DNA of 64,000 nt. Source: Phialocephala subalpina. Taxonomy: Eukaryota; Ascomycota; Leotiomycetes; Helotiales; Mollisiaceae. The position numbers and the translations under genes were made by a program. The notes beneath the pieces were generated by a model. The model was given only the letters and a program-made list of their open reading frames with translations, was not told the origin of the DNA and ran no database searches. Shown here one piece after another: positions 11,527 to 22,646 of the stretch; position 1 is the first letter of the stretch; each line of letters opens with the position of its first letter. The DNA lies in assembly GCA_900073065.1 (NCBI GenBank), contig FJOG01000040.1, positions 226,822-290,821 on the forward strand, in the 5' to 3' direction.

Positions 11527-12620
11527 ATGGCGCCAATGATCCACTTCGGCGTCGAAATTGAGTTTTGCCTTGGTTACATCCTGCCAGGAACGACAAATCC
11601 TGCGCCAGTATCAACACGTATGGTCGATTTCTCGGTTTCCGAAGACACGATCTTGGAAGTACTGGAGACCACAGCCACAAGACCAGCTGATGGGTCCGCG
11701 CTGGAGTCCCCTCTCACGCGCGAGCAACTTCTCTTTCCCAGTTCGAGTGATCCTTCTATCAAGGGACAATATACATTGGACGAAATTCGAGGCAGTCTTG
11801 TTATTTCTGCCGTGAGAGAACACATCGGTCAGGCACTTGCCAGGAAGGACTGCCCTTTGCACTCGAGTCGGATTCCCTTGGAGCTCTAGACAAATGGGCC
11901 ATAGGAACGGACACATCTGTCGGCACCATTCAAGGAACCCACCCAAGATACCTGTGGCATGCTGCGGAAATCATGTCTCCGGCATATCCGTTCAATACCA
12001 CGTCACTGAGAGCCGTCAAAAAGGTCTGCGATATTCTTTCCACCAAGTACCTCGACTAGGAACGTCTTGGATAGTGAGATCGATGCGGATAGATTCTATG
12101 CTTGCTTCGGATTTGCGAGTAGAAAGAGTCCTGCCAGATTTGCTACTACGTCAAGGACTAGAGAGAATTCACGCCACTCAAGACTTTCCTGAGCTTACGC
12201 GCTTGGTTTCCAGAAAGAGGAACAAGAGAAACATGACGGTCAGTATGCATCACTTTACACAGTGGCTCTATCCTGGATCTTTGTCGGATGCGAAGGGGGT
12301 CAGAGGCAAGATCAAGCCCACAGTTGAGTTTCAGCAGCATGAGGGGACGCTAGATGGCGAGAGGGTGGTTAAATAGATCGAGACTATAGTTGGAGTTATA
12401 TCGTGGCTTGAGGAAAGGGACGTCGATCCCGAGAGATTGATGGAACTGGTACGGGAATATTAGGAGAGAGCTTAAGAAAGGAGAGTACAGAACCGAGTCG
12501 AGGATGAGGATGAGTGGCCTGTGAGACGTGATGGAGAGATCTCTTTACAGTTATTGAGGTCCTTGAAAATCTTAGTCTTTACGAGTAAGCCGCTTCTACG
12601 GGACGAGGTTGTTCGAAATT
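11527..12620 (+). pseudogene. amidoligase-family pseudogene (fungal putative amidoligase)
   Basis: From ATG 11527 the frame begins MAPMIHFGVEIEFCLGYILP, the FGVEIEF motif of fungal amidoligase-like proteins, and runs to a TAG at 11887-11889. One nucleotide over, the sequence continues as LDKWAIGTDTSVG...WHAAEIMSPAYPFN...LSTKY, the expected next block, then decays. Near 12310-12350 a KPTVEFQQHEGT segment (family form EFRQHEGT) reappears, followed after a TAG by IETIVGVISWLEERD and, to about 12620, a polar tail broken by TAG and TAA codons. The HVHV region between the blocks is missing. Frameshift, deletion and several stops make it non-functional. Intact relatives have ATP-grasp-like/GCS-like folds presumed to join amines to carboxylates; their substrates are unknown. 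Confidence 0.7.
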
Positions 12621-14353
12621 GCCTCTAAGAAGAATAAGGAATAGATCTAGGGAACGTTAGTATTCGAGTCTGTAGGATGATTTGAGGTATTGCTAAGGGA
12701 GAAGGGTTATTGGAATTTGTTGCACCAGGAGCTAGAGCTTAGAAAGATTGAATGGAATTGCACTTAAAAACAACGCGTTGATACATCTTGGAAGACCATG
12801 GACACACCGTATTGTAGATTTCTTTTGCCTTGGCATAGTCGTAGTTTAAAGATGTTATGTGAGAGAAGAAAGGTTGTGAGGATAGCCCACCAATCAGACC
12901 CCGCATTTCAGCCTCAGGCAGCTTCACGAAAGCAATCAATTAGACTTCTTCCATTTCAAACTCTTTTCCATTTCCTTCAGTAACTTGCCCTCTTCAACTA
13001 GGCACAATATCAGACGACATTGCGCGAAGCCAACGAGGGAGCCCATGACCGGGCCACCTGCGCAGCAGCTCCTCGCGAGACTTGCTTCAAAATTCCGCGC
13101 ACCGGACGACGACTCCTATTGGAAGGACTGAATGGCTCTCTAAGCTCCTCGCACCGAATCACTCGACGAGCTGTTACTCGCTCTTCGCACACCCACCTCC
13201 TATGCTCCTGCCTCCCCTCTCGTCCTCCGACCTCGAGTCACTCCCGCGATACCCTCGAGCCCCTTCCCTCGACCCTTCGATGCACCCCGGCAGTTAGTGC
13301 TGTACACGATATGGCAGATGTGGACGTATAGTGAATTACTATGTAAAGCTAATGGAAGTCTCCAATTTGAGAGTACTTTGAGGAAGTTTTAAAAACATTC
13401 ATAGACATTGTTGCTTGGACCAAGTACTGTCCAGGTGTTGGAGAACGAGACCTTGTGCAAGGCCATACGTTCCGTTCTAAAGCACAGAACAGCTCTTACT
13501 TGAAAGACCGGCTCATACTAGAAGGCCGGGCTTGGCTGCGAAGCTCCTTAAGGAACATATCACAAATATTTGGACCTTTTGCAAAGTTGCAGCTTGTCAA
13601 CACACTACTTCCGGGGCGTTATCCAAGCTATTTGCGCCCCGGACCAGCCTACAGTAGTTCGCTATAATCTAGAGATGAGGCGAGTCTTTTGCTTTCCGCC
13701 AAGCTTCTTAGGTTGATGAATGGGAAAGATCTTGAGCTCCCAGCCTAGTTTCTCTGTGCGTCACAATTATGAAGAGCCGTAAGTCTTATCTGATGTTGCC
13801 ACGCAACGACAGCGAATTTTAATAAGGCTCGCGCCGTATGATAAGCTTCGTTGTATCCCATTGGCTTTCTTGCCCTTCTCCCGCATGCTGGTGGAGGCTC
13901 ATATGTCGTGATGGCGGGGTAAGTTGACGTTTCACGACCACATCCAACCCAAAATCAAAGAATGGGGTTTTCACACGGCAATGACTACAGATCAAGTATA
14001 TCTGGTCCACTGTCTTTGTAAAGTGTTCTCAATTTTGCCATATCCTTTGCCGAGAAATGCCGCAAGTGAAATTTTACGAACACATCGATTGGCTCAAATA
14101 GCATTCACCAAGAATCCGTTGCCAGCAGCGAAAAGCACGACACGTTTGCGAGGAGGCGAACTTCGGCTTAAGTCCTGCATAGGTATTAGACCTTGAGCTT
14201 GGCGAAGATGGTGCAATGTTTGATCAGAGCTGCCCGAGCTGGTGCCCGTGGCTTGCCCTTCAAATGGCTGCCTTTTGAGAAACTACATATGGAGTCGTTC
14301 CTAGATACTTGGAAACACTATCATTTGCAAACATTCATTTTCGTCAAGACATC
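12621..14353. other. gene-poor stretch with coding-like remnants
   Basis: No intact gene. Around 13020-13385 one plus-strand frame is protein-like but interrupted (listed separately). The rest shows only short frames. The final ~150 bp are the promoter of the MFS gene starting at 14354. Confidence 0.4.
13020..13385 (+). pseudogene. coding remnant, family unknown
   Basis: One frame reads as plausible protein: AQQLLARLASKFRAPDDDSYW, then TGA and TAA, then a long stretch with TESLDELLLALRTP, a Pro/Ser-rich middle and LYTIWQMWTYSELLCKANGSLQFESTLRKF before a TAA. GC content and amino-acid makeup are gene-like, and the two internal stops could each come from a single transition (CGA to TGA, CAA to TAA). 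I recognise no family. An unsuspected intron covering both stops would be the alternative reading. Confidence 0.3.
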
Positions 14354-16395
14354 ATGTCTGAAAGTAAGGAGAAGCGTACCGTGCTTGGCGTTTTCAAGGA
14401 CATCTTCAATTGGTATCCCAGCGAGTATCCTTCGGAGGAGCGAAAGTGAGCATCCCAATTCTGGATGTCGTCCATTCTGACAAGATAGGCTACTCTTCAA
14501 ATTGGATGTGTCTATATTGACATACGCTTGTTTCTGTTGTAAGTTCCGAAGTCCCAACGCTTGACTCTAGTCCTAACTCGCTTCCGGTCTTTTCGAAATT
14601 TCTCGGTATGTTTGACGTTTCTAGAAGTGACCAAATTCATCTGACTTCAAAGACCAAAGCAACATCAATAATGCCTACGTCAGTGGAATGAAAGAAGAAC
14701 TCAAGCTCTACGGCAACGAGTTGAATTACTTCAATGTCATGTACTACACAGCCTATGTGGTGTCTCAGGTTCCGCTACTGCTACTCCTGTCCCGACCAAA
14801 ACTGTTCGTTCATCCTTCCCGAGACCCTGAGACCCTTATTCAGGAGCTGATTGGTGGAAAGTGCACGATGGGGACTTCCAATTCTCGAGGTCATCTGGGG
14901 TGTTTTGACATTCTGCCAATCAAAAGTCACGAATGTGAATCAACTTTATGCTCTTCGCTTCCTGGTCGGTGTTGCCGAAGCTCCCGTCTTTGCGGGGACA
15001 CACTTCATCCTAGGTACATCTCCAGCAGTCTCTACTAAGATAATATCCACTTGCTGACACTGCTCCAGGCTCGTGGTACAAAAGATCAGAACTGTTCAAG
15101 AGAGCAGGAACTTGGTTTCTTTGCAATGCTCTCGGAACTATGTTCAGCGGCTATCTTCAAGCGGCAGCGTACACTAATTTGAACGGCGTCGGTGGTCTCA
15201 GTGGCTGGAGATGGCTCTTCATCATTGATGGCATCATCACCATTCCTATCGCTTTCATCGGATTTACCGTCTTCCCTGGTATTCCGTCATCGCCGAAGCC
15301 GTTTTACTTCAAAAACAGAGAGATTGAGCTTGCGAGAAAGAGAATGCGGGATAATAGGACGGCACCTGCGGGACCAATCACTTTGGATGTGTTCAAGAGG
15401 TCGGCGAAAAGGTGGCATATTTGGGTGTTTATGCTGGCTTATATGTGAGTCGTACCTCGATACGAGTTGATGCCAAGCGATTGTCCGTACTAATATGATT
15501 GCAGCTGCATGATCAATTGCTCATACCCAAGTGGTTATATGAGTCTGTGGCTCAAGGTAAAGATACCCCGCACCAATCCCCCACACGCACTCCCCAACTT
15601 GGAAATGGGAAGCTCTGACTGATAGTCTGCCACTAGCAAGAGAAATTCAGCGTTCCAATGATCAACAAGCTACCTACTGTGATCAGCGGGATATCAGTTC
15701 TCTCATCCTGGCTTGGGACTACCCTCGCGGCAATCTACCCTCCATGGGTCATCTATGCCATTCCCACCATAGCAGGCATATTCTCCTCAATCTGCATGAC
15801 CGTCTGGAACATTCCCCGAGGGCTGAAGTTCTTTCTTCTCCATTCTCCCTCATCTTCTAACGCTGACACACCCCAGATTCGTAGCATGGTACGCCTACGG
15901 CCTTCAAGGCTGCATCAGCCCCATCCTCTACTCAGTCGTAAACGACATCCTCAAAGATGACGCTGAGGAACGTGCTCTTGTAATCGTACGCCCTATCACC
16001 ACCGCCCCGCACGCTGATCCTTGTTGGCTAACAAAAGAAGTCCTCAATGATGACAGCAGGCTACTCAACTTACATCTGGGTTCCTCTCCTCCTGTTCCCA
16101 ACTGTCGATGCTCCGCAGTGGAAGAAGGGATGGCCGACTGGGATTGCGTTTTACTCGGCGCTTTTCGGATTGTTTGTGCTTTCGCTGGTTTGGCACCGGA
16201 GAGAGTGAGTTCCCTAGTCTGGAAGAGAGCAGATGTGCTTGACTGACTTGAATCTGTAGTGAACGAAGAAAAGGGGAAACGACTCAGATTAATGAGGTTG
16301 AGAGCTTGGAGAGTGGAGAAGAGGGCTTTGTCGGGAAGGGTGATGGGGGTAAAGATACAGCGATTGCTGTCTCTGATATCTCGCGCAAGAACTGA
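14354..16395 (+). CDS. MFS transporter, allantoate/nicotinate permease (DAL5/TNA1) type
   Basis: A roughly nine-intron gene starting at ATG 14354 ([14 protein letters not shown]) and ending at TGA 16393-16395, just before the assembly gap. Conserved family blocks appear in order: [37 protein letters not shown], a cytoplasmic [20 protein letters not shown] loop, [53 protein letters not shown], and in the second half [44 protein letters not shown] and [15 protein letters not shown]. The family imports small anionic nutrients such as allantoate, nicotinate or vitamin precursors at the plasma membrane; the substrate here is unknown. One splice acceptor, before TCTTTTCG at 14588, reads GG instead of AG (see findings), so the gene may be impaired or that intron unusual. 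The tail is Glu/Gly-rich. Confidence 0.85.
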
Positions 16396-16420
16396 GAAGC
16401 ATTCGCGTGGGAAAGAGGAA

Positions 16421-16953
16421 NNNNNNNNNNNNNNNNNNNNNNNNNNNNNNNNNNNNNNNNNNNNNNNNNNNNNNNNNNNNNNNNNNNNNNNNNNNNNNNN
16501 NNNNNNNNNNNNNNNNNNNNNNNNNNNNNNNNNNNNNNNNNNNNNNNNNNNNNNNNNNNNNNNNNNNNNNNNNNNNNNNNNNNNNNNNNNNNNNNNNNNN
16601 NNNNNNNNNNNNNNNNNNNNNNNNNNNNNNNNNNNNNNNNNNNNNNNNNNNNNNNNNNNNNNNNNNNNNNNNNNNNNNNNNNNNNNNNNNNNNNNNNNNN
16701 NNNNNNNNNNNNNNNNNNNNNNNNNNNNNNNNNNNNNNNNNNNNNNNNNNNNNNNNNNNNNNNNNNNNNNNNNNNNNNNNNNNNNNNNNNNNNNNNNNNN
16801 NNNNNNNNNNNNNNNNNNNNNNNNNNNNNNNNNNNNNNNNNNNNNNNNNNNNNNNNNNNNNNNNNNNNNNNNNNNNNNNNNNNNNNNNNNNNNNNNNNNN
16901 NNNNNNNNNNNNNNNNNNNNNNNNNNNNNNNNNNNNNNNNNNNNNNNNNNNNN
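16421..16953. other. assembly gap (533 N)
   Basis: A run of 533 undetermined bases. The stop codon of the upstream MFS gene lies 26 bases before it, so that gene is complete. Frames drawn through the gap are meaningless. Confidence 1.
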
Positions 16954-17302
16954 TCCTTCAACGTCGGGGCTTGAAGTCATCACGTGATCCAGAATTTCGC
17001 CGAGACAACGCGAGATATCTTTGATGTCTGATGCTACAGAATTGCCAATCATGGTTCATTTTGGCAATTGGAATTTCGAATGTATTTGGGACATAGGAAG
17101 CGCTCGAGAAAAAGCATGGTAGCGATTTGTTCCAGTCATGAGAGCAGTCCAGATTCAAACCCTATATTTCCATTTCAAGCATCCCAAAAGATTATGGATC
17201 TCTTTTCAAAGTCTCTTTCTTTCTACATTTGCATACCATCTGCACCAATAAGGCTGAATCAACTTTTTTTGATTACAAGCACCTGCCGAATGGACCATCA
17301 AG

Positions 17303-17641
17303 ATGGCTTCGAACGACATTCAAAGTGTTCCTATCGAGGACCTCAAGGCGCGAGAAAGGCGAAACATTATGTACGATTGCAACACAATATCAAGATGGAG
17401 AAGAACCGAATGGCCCTTGTTAGACGAGAAGCTTTTGAATACATTCAAGTCAACAAAAGACAGTATCCCTGTCGTAAGTGACGCCCAAAGAGCAGAAGCT
17501 TTGAAAGTCGTGGATGACGAGGCCGCCAAAACTGATTTTGATGGGGGTGCACCCATTGATAGTGATGAAGGGATGTGTCACCCACCCAAGGTTGACGAAG
17601 ACATTGCTTTGTATACTTTGGGTTCGTTTGTGAGTAGATAG
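17303..17641 (+). CDS. small hypothetical protein
   Basis: An ATG at 17303 in good context opens a 112-residue frame (MASNDIQSVPIEDLKARERR...) ending in TAG at 17639-17641. It is acidic and polar, with no signal peptide or membrane segment. The last codons GSFVSR come from a GTGAGT that could instead be a splice donor, so the true 3' end may lie further on. I do not recognise the family. It sits alone between the assembly gap and the converging DUF6604 gene. Confidence 0.45.
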   Translation: MASNDIQSVPIEDLKARERRNIMYDCNTISRWRRTEWPLLDEKLLNTFKSTKDSIPVVSDAQRAEALKVVDDEAAKTDFDGGAPIDSDEGMCHPPKVDEDIALYTLGSFVSR

Positions 17642-17703
17642 GAGGTCTTGAAAGTCGTGAAGTTCGATTGATATCGGATTTCGACGAAGGTTTTGGGAGC
17701 GAT

Positions 17704-17811
17704 AAGTGCGGGGTAAATGCGCCGAAAAAAGTGCCTGAATAGCGCTGAAGCAGAGAATCTCGCCCAGGGATCGAACGCCTGTATCGCGACCCTGACTCAC
17801 TGAATTAGTAC
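17704..17811 (-). repeat. tRNA-like / SINE-like remnant
   Basis: On the minus strand, 17811-17758 reads like the body of a tRNA-derived promoter: an A-box-like TACTAATTCAG and, about 30 bases later, GTTCGATCCC (17776-17767), close to the pol III B-box consensus. Acceptor and T stems do not pair well, so it is not a working tRNA. Its far end carries AAGTGCGGGGTAAATGCG (17704-17721), which recurs almost exactly at 47385-47402. This fits an old tRNA-derived SINE. Confidence 0.3.
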
Positions 17812-17873
17812 CTGGAGACCCAATGCATGAACTTTTGCCATCAGAGTCAATGCCATAAACTCGAAGCGCCGCT

Positions 17874-20660
17874 CTAATCCTGTAGCAATTCATCAATGAA
17901 TTCCTCGAAAACTCTGCCAGCTTTCTCGAGTAACAAGCTTCCGGCTGCGTCGATCTTATAGTGCTCGGCGACTCTGGCGCTTTGGAAGGCGGTCATGATT
18001 ACGTAGAGACCAACGAAAGGGAGTTGGGACCTGCATAGCATTCTTGGTCAGCACTCATCTTATTATACGAGGAGTTTAGGAGAAGCGATCTGAACGTCCC
18101 AGCCCTGACTGCCATTCTCGTTCCAAACCTAGAGTCATGAACGAAAGTCATTGCTCCTCGAAGCATGGCGAGAAAGTTCAGGGAAAGACTGAGCTCAATA
18201 TTGAGACGTTCAGTGCGTAACTTACTCGTTGTCGAGATACCACGGCCCGAAATACTTCTGAAAGTCCTGATCCAGCTCGACCCTCAAAGTACGCAGAAGC
18301 TCGATGCTTTCCTCATGCATGCGGAAGTAGTTGAAGTCGATCTTTGGCAACTCGATAGGTAGGAACTGCTTGAGTGCCTGCAGCAGTTGCAGAGAAGTCA
18401 GACGCTTCGTCGTTGCCCATTCTCTTCTCAAGGCTTTGTTCTTTGGATCAGAAGCCAATTCCGCATTCTTTGCTTCCTCATTTAGAAGCTCTTCGACGTC
18501 ATGGATTTTGAAGGTATGGCGATCTTGTCCTGGAACCTCTGCGAGACCTTCCCCGAAGAAGTCGCCGAGAATAGTAGTGCTTTTGAGACCGCGCGGTCCA
18601 GTCTTAGAGTGAGCAGTTGGTCCTCTTTGTCTTCGATTCGGGGCGAAATTAGAAGCAGAGTAACCTAGTATCAAAGCCGTTTGCTTGAATGATTCTTGGA
18701 TTGTCTTTGGTGCCGCTCCCAGGAAGATTCGCTCCTCGGTGTGGATGGAAATAGCTTTATCCATCCCCGGCCATGATTGAATTGAACTGTCCTGGTTCCG
18801 GACAGCCATGTAGAACTGCGCAGGATATGTGATGGTACCCCATGCATTGCACAAATTGACACCAGCGCTCTGAAGCTCGAGAGCAGCCCTGAATGCTAAA
18901 ATGCCACAAAGCATCGGTTGCCTCTTGAGAAGGTATAAACGTTCCTCCTCTCCTGGGGGGACTCGTCCGAATTGCTTGTAATATTTGACTTTCAGAGGGA
19001 AAACGACATCATTGAGGATGGATTCATCGACGCCTACATGCAGTCAGTACTTATAGCAGAGACTCCACAGACAAAGGTTTACCTTCTGCATAACTCCGAA
19101 GTACTTTATCATTACCCTTTGGCCATGTGACCGGGGCTGGCAAGTTTTCAGAGAACTTGAAATGCCTATCCAAAGTGCTCTTCACATGCTTCCCGACAAC
19201 TTGAAGTTGATCATAAGCCATTCCAACATTACCTCGAAGCAGGTGATGGATATCTAGTAAGATTGTTGTAGCGAACGTGAGCCAAATTGGTATTTTTCCT
19301 GTCTCAATCATCTTCACCAATCCTCGAGTCAGCTCGTCTGAAGCAAAAAGACCAATCTTGAATCGTTGGATAAACGCGAATTCAGGAAGGAGCTCGCAAA
19401 GAAGGATCGTATCCTCGTTCTGTTGCTGAGCATCGGTCATCTTCCTCCTGTCTGCACTAGGATTGTATATGCCGAAGTGACCCCGCTTCATAAACGGCAC
19501 TTGATTGGGCCTCAAGATATCACAGAAGCTGTCGAGAATCTGATGCGCTGGTGCGAATATCCAGTGGACTAGGGTATCGTCTATTTCTGCTTCGAGCTCC
19601 TCATGCGAGTTTGTATTGTAAGCATTCATCACTGCTTCCAAGACACCTGACGAATGTTAATGTAACAACATCCAAGGAACAGATTACGGTAGTGAGAGAG
19701 ACAGAGACGTACTTTGGTAGTCCGCGCAGTCGGGATACGCTGCAAGGATCTCATCCTGTGTGCGAATAGACAGTTGCAAGGCGGCATTCGTAACCACGGA
19801 GACAGTGATGAGACTGCTTTTTCCCACAGCAAACTCAACCCATTGCTCGCGAATGAAGGTTCGCAGACATTGAAGGTCGTCGAAGAGACAGAAAAGAGCA
19901 AACAACTTCTCCGACGCTATGTCCTTCTCAGTCTTAGGGGGCTCGACATCATAGACAACTTCGAGGGAGTTTGTAGATGGGGACGGCTCCGCTGGCACAT
20001 TGTCCTCCTGGGGTTCCTCGACTTCGAGCGATGCAAATCGATTCTCCAAGTCCTCTATAGATACTGACTTGGCTTCGGCTTTGTGTGTCGATGCTCCTGC
20101 TGAAGTTGCGAAGCATGGCTGAAGAGTCATAATGACTTCTTCCATTAATGAAATGAAGTAGGAATGTTCCGAATTCGACTGTGCCGTCTTGATGTCCTCT
20201 GGTGTAGTTTTACTCTTGAAGTAATTCGTGCATCTCTTTCGTGCAGAAATCGCGCTCAGGCCGGATCGAATAATGTCAGACGGAATCGTGACCATTTTGG
20301 AGTTCACGATGGCTTTCGCCAGAGGCAGCAGCTCCTTTGGAGGAACCAACCTATGCTCTGCGGCTGGTCGCCCATCATTCGGGTCTGCTGATGGCGTTGC
20401 TGGCCAAGGTCAGATAGATACAAAAGAGGTTTCATTCTCCCAAAAATATTCTCACCCTTGGCTGCCTGCTTGGCTTCCTTTCGTGCCTTTCCCTTCAGAC
20501 GAGGTTTGGCAGCTGGTACTTGCTCTTGCTGGGGTTTGGCGGCTCCAGACACTGGGGTTTTATATCCACACTTCTGTCCATTTTCAAAGAGCCATTTGAT
20601 GAACTTCGAAGTGTCGTGTTTGTACCTCTTGTAGGTGCTGTCGAGGAAAGCTGGTAACAT
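17874..20660 (-). CDS. DUF6604 domain protein
   Basis: Five or six exons, start ATG 20660 (MLPAFLDSTYKRYKHDTSKFIKWL), stop TAG at 17876-17874. Exons 20660-20456, 20399-19713, 19646-19083, 19033-18226 and 18030-17874 join in frame to about 806 residues; a possible 33-nt exon near 18100 would also keep frame. The first 60 residues, with the TYK-YK-DT and WL-E---KCGY pattern followed by a basic KGKARKEAKQAAK stretch, are diagnostic of the fungal DUF6604 domain. The remainder is the usual long alpha-helical region with an acidic linker near residue 170-200. No enzymatic motif or membrane segment is seen. Family function is not established; it expands in filamentous ascomycetes. An in-frame upstream ATG (MPRSQGHRNAN, near 20810) would add about 50 residues, but family alignment favours the shorter start. 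Confidence 0.8.
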
Positions 20661-21507
20661 GGTCAAGGAGATACTGCTTCGTGTTGATCGATCAATGGCA
20701 CCATGTCCCAGCTTTGTCGATCGAGTGTTTCCTCCAGTATGATGACGAAAATTGACTTGATCGGCTCTGGACGGGATGTTTGCGTTGCGATGTCCTTGGC
20801 TTCTGGGCATAAAGTTTTTCAACGTTGAAAAGAAAGAAAGTTTGTCCGTTTGTAGGAAGTTTTCAAAGTCGATGTGAGGAACGCGTGCACGGACTTTCGC
20901 CAGATCCCTGTGTGCAGAACGCTAAGACCACAACAGCTAGCTCGACGGAGGCACGCAAGTATAGTGCCTTCATACATCAAGAGAAAGAATTGCAAATCTT
21001 GTACGAAGGAAGTAAAGTAATTATTTGTATATTAAGCTGTCATATGAGGCGTCAAGCCCTTGGAGGTTGTTCAAATACTGAGGGTCACGTGAGCGTCCGC
21101 TCCTTCCTGTCCTCCACGTCTCCGACCCGCCTTCCTCCTGAAGCACGGAATCGCTCTTCGGACCATATCCATATCCAACGCCTTCACACTGCGGCTCTAG
21201 CCATATATTTTCTTCCGGAATGCCCGTCATCCCGAAACCCTTGGTGCCTTCCGGCGAGACAGAATCGGCTTAGCTCGAACGTTCAGTCCCAGTCCACATC
21301 CAAACATCTAGCACAGAGAGCTTTTATATCAGCCTTCGTTCCTTCCTCTTCCCTTTCTATTTCTCTCCACAACAAACTCGAATTCCAAACCGCAAATGTC
21401 AAGAAGATACACTTCAAGACAAGAGCTACTGAGAAACTTCGCCTTCCGCTCCTAGGAACGAGACACAAGCAACCAAACAAACAAACACAACAATACCAAA
21501 AACCACC
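20661..21507. other. shared promoter region of DUF6604 and eIF5A-like genes
   Basis: A divergent intergenic region of 847 bp. A plus-strand open frame of 262 codons crosses it and the eIF5A intron (20825-21613), but it has no family signature and overlaps the real gene in another frame. Pyrimidine-rich tracts followed by AACAAACAAACACAACAATACCAAAA before the start at 21508 look like a fungal 5' leader. Confidence 0.5.
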
Positions 21508-22069
21508 ATGTCTTCTGAAGAGGGTCAATACGCTGCTGAGGTTCGTTGCCTTCCAGTCTTATTCCCAAATTTCCTCTAGCTTCCTCCATTCCACATCCAC
21601 AATCCAGTACTGACCGAACTCGCAGGCAACCGGCAACGCCGAAGCCTCCCTCACCTACCCCATCCAAGCCTCCGCCCTCCGCAAAGGCGGCTACGCAATC
21701 CTAAAATCGCACCCCTGCAAAATCCTCGAAGTCACCACCGCCAAGCCCGGTAAACACGGGCACGCAAAATGCACCTTCAAAGGCCGCGACATCTTCACCG
21801 CCGCGCTTGTCGAAGACTCGCATCCGAGTTCGCATAATATGGAGGTTCCGATTGTGAGGAAGACGGAGTGGGATGTTAGTTATGTGACCAGGGATGGATT
21901 CTTGAGTCTTTTTGGAGAGGGGGGCGAGAAGGAGGATGTTAAGGTTCCGGAGGGGGAGGTGGGGAGTAAGATCAGGAAGTTGTTGGAGGATACGCCGGTT
22001 TCTGTTACGATTCTTGAAGCGATGGGGCAGGAGATGTGTATGGATGCCAAGGCGGGGAATGATGACTAG
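21508..22069 (+). CDS. divergent eIF5A paralogue (hypusination motif kept)
   Basis: Two exons, 21508-21540 (MSSEEGQYAAE) and 21626-22069, joined across an 85-bp intron, give 158 residues, the usual eIF5A length. The SH3-like N-domain has ASALRKGGYAILKSHPCKILEV, the hypusine loop PGKHGHAK with the lysine that deoxyhypusine synthase modifies, and SSHNMEVP; the OB-fold C-domain has DGFLSLFGEGG and ends with TAMGQE-like LEAMGQEMC. eIF5A helps ribosomes translate proline-rich stretches and terminate. This copy departs from normally invariant sites: TTAKPGKHGHAK instead of STSKTGKHGHAK, KGRDIFTAALVEDSHPSSHN instead of the usual DIFTGKKYED-PSTHN, and WDVSYVTRDG instead of YQL-DISDDG. It is therefore probably a fast-evolving second copy. 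Confidence 0.85.
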
Positions 22070-22646
22070 GGTCGCTGGCTGCGAGACATCACATCAAGTC
22101 ACATTGTCTGGCCTTGTCGACGGCTTTTCCTGTCTTCGCGTTAGTTCTCGCCACTTTGGAGCTCGGTAAAAGCTCACCTGTTTTTGATTTTGGATGCAAG
22201 TCATAGAGGTTTTGTCCTGTTCTGACAGGTTTCCCTCTATGTCCTTTGTGGGCTGAATGGCGCTTGCTTGGGTAGCGGGAGTTTCGTTTTGTACTTTCGT
22301 AAAAGTTGGATAGCTGGGGAGTCAGGCAGAACCTTCTAGGGGTTTCTGATTCCTTGGAGAGAGAATTTGACTGCGCTGTTCCTGAATCGTGCCTTGACCT
22401 AAATGCATGCGTGAAAAACAATAGAAGTCGTTGAAGCGAAATACCACTTGGCGACAACGTAATAAACACCCAAATCAAAGCAAAGGACAATTTGAAATTT
22501 GAAATGGAGATACATTCTGTTTTTACACCAACCAGGAAAACATCATGCCCAAGACGAAGCAGGTATCAAGAAATAAAAATACAAGCCAAACTCCAAGCCC
22601 TCCTCACTTTTGTATTCCCCTCCCCTAACTTCCCGCACTGTACACC
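22070..22646. other. 3' intergenic region between converging genes
   Basis: Converging 3' flanks of the eIF5A-like and cupredoxin genes. Nothing recognised. Confidence 0.5.

Noticed and set aside
15928..17052. long frames through the N gap
   Set aside because: They are open only because undetermined bases give no stops.
17758..17811. functional tRNA gene
   Set aside because: The T stem and acceptor stem do not pair; only promoter-box-like words remain.
20825..21613. 262-codon plus-strand open frame before and across the eIF5A start
   Set aside because: It overlaps the eIF5A exon and intron in a different frame, has biased composition and no domain.
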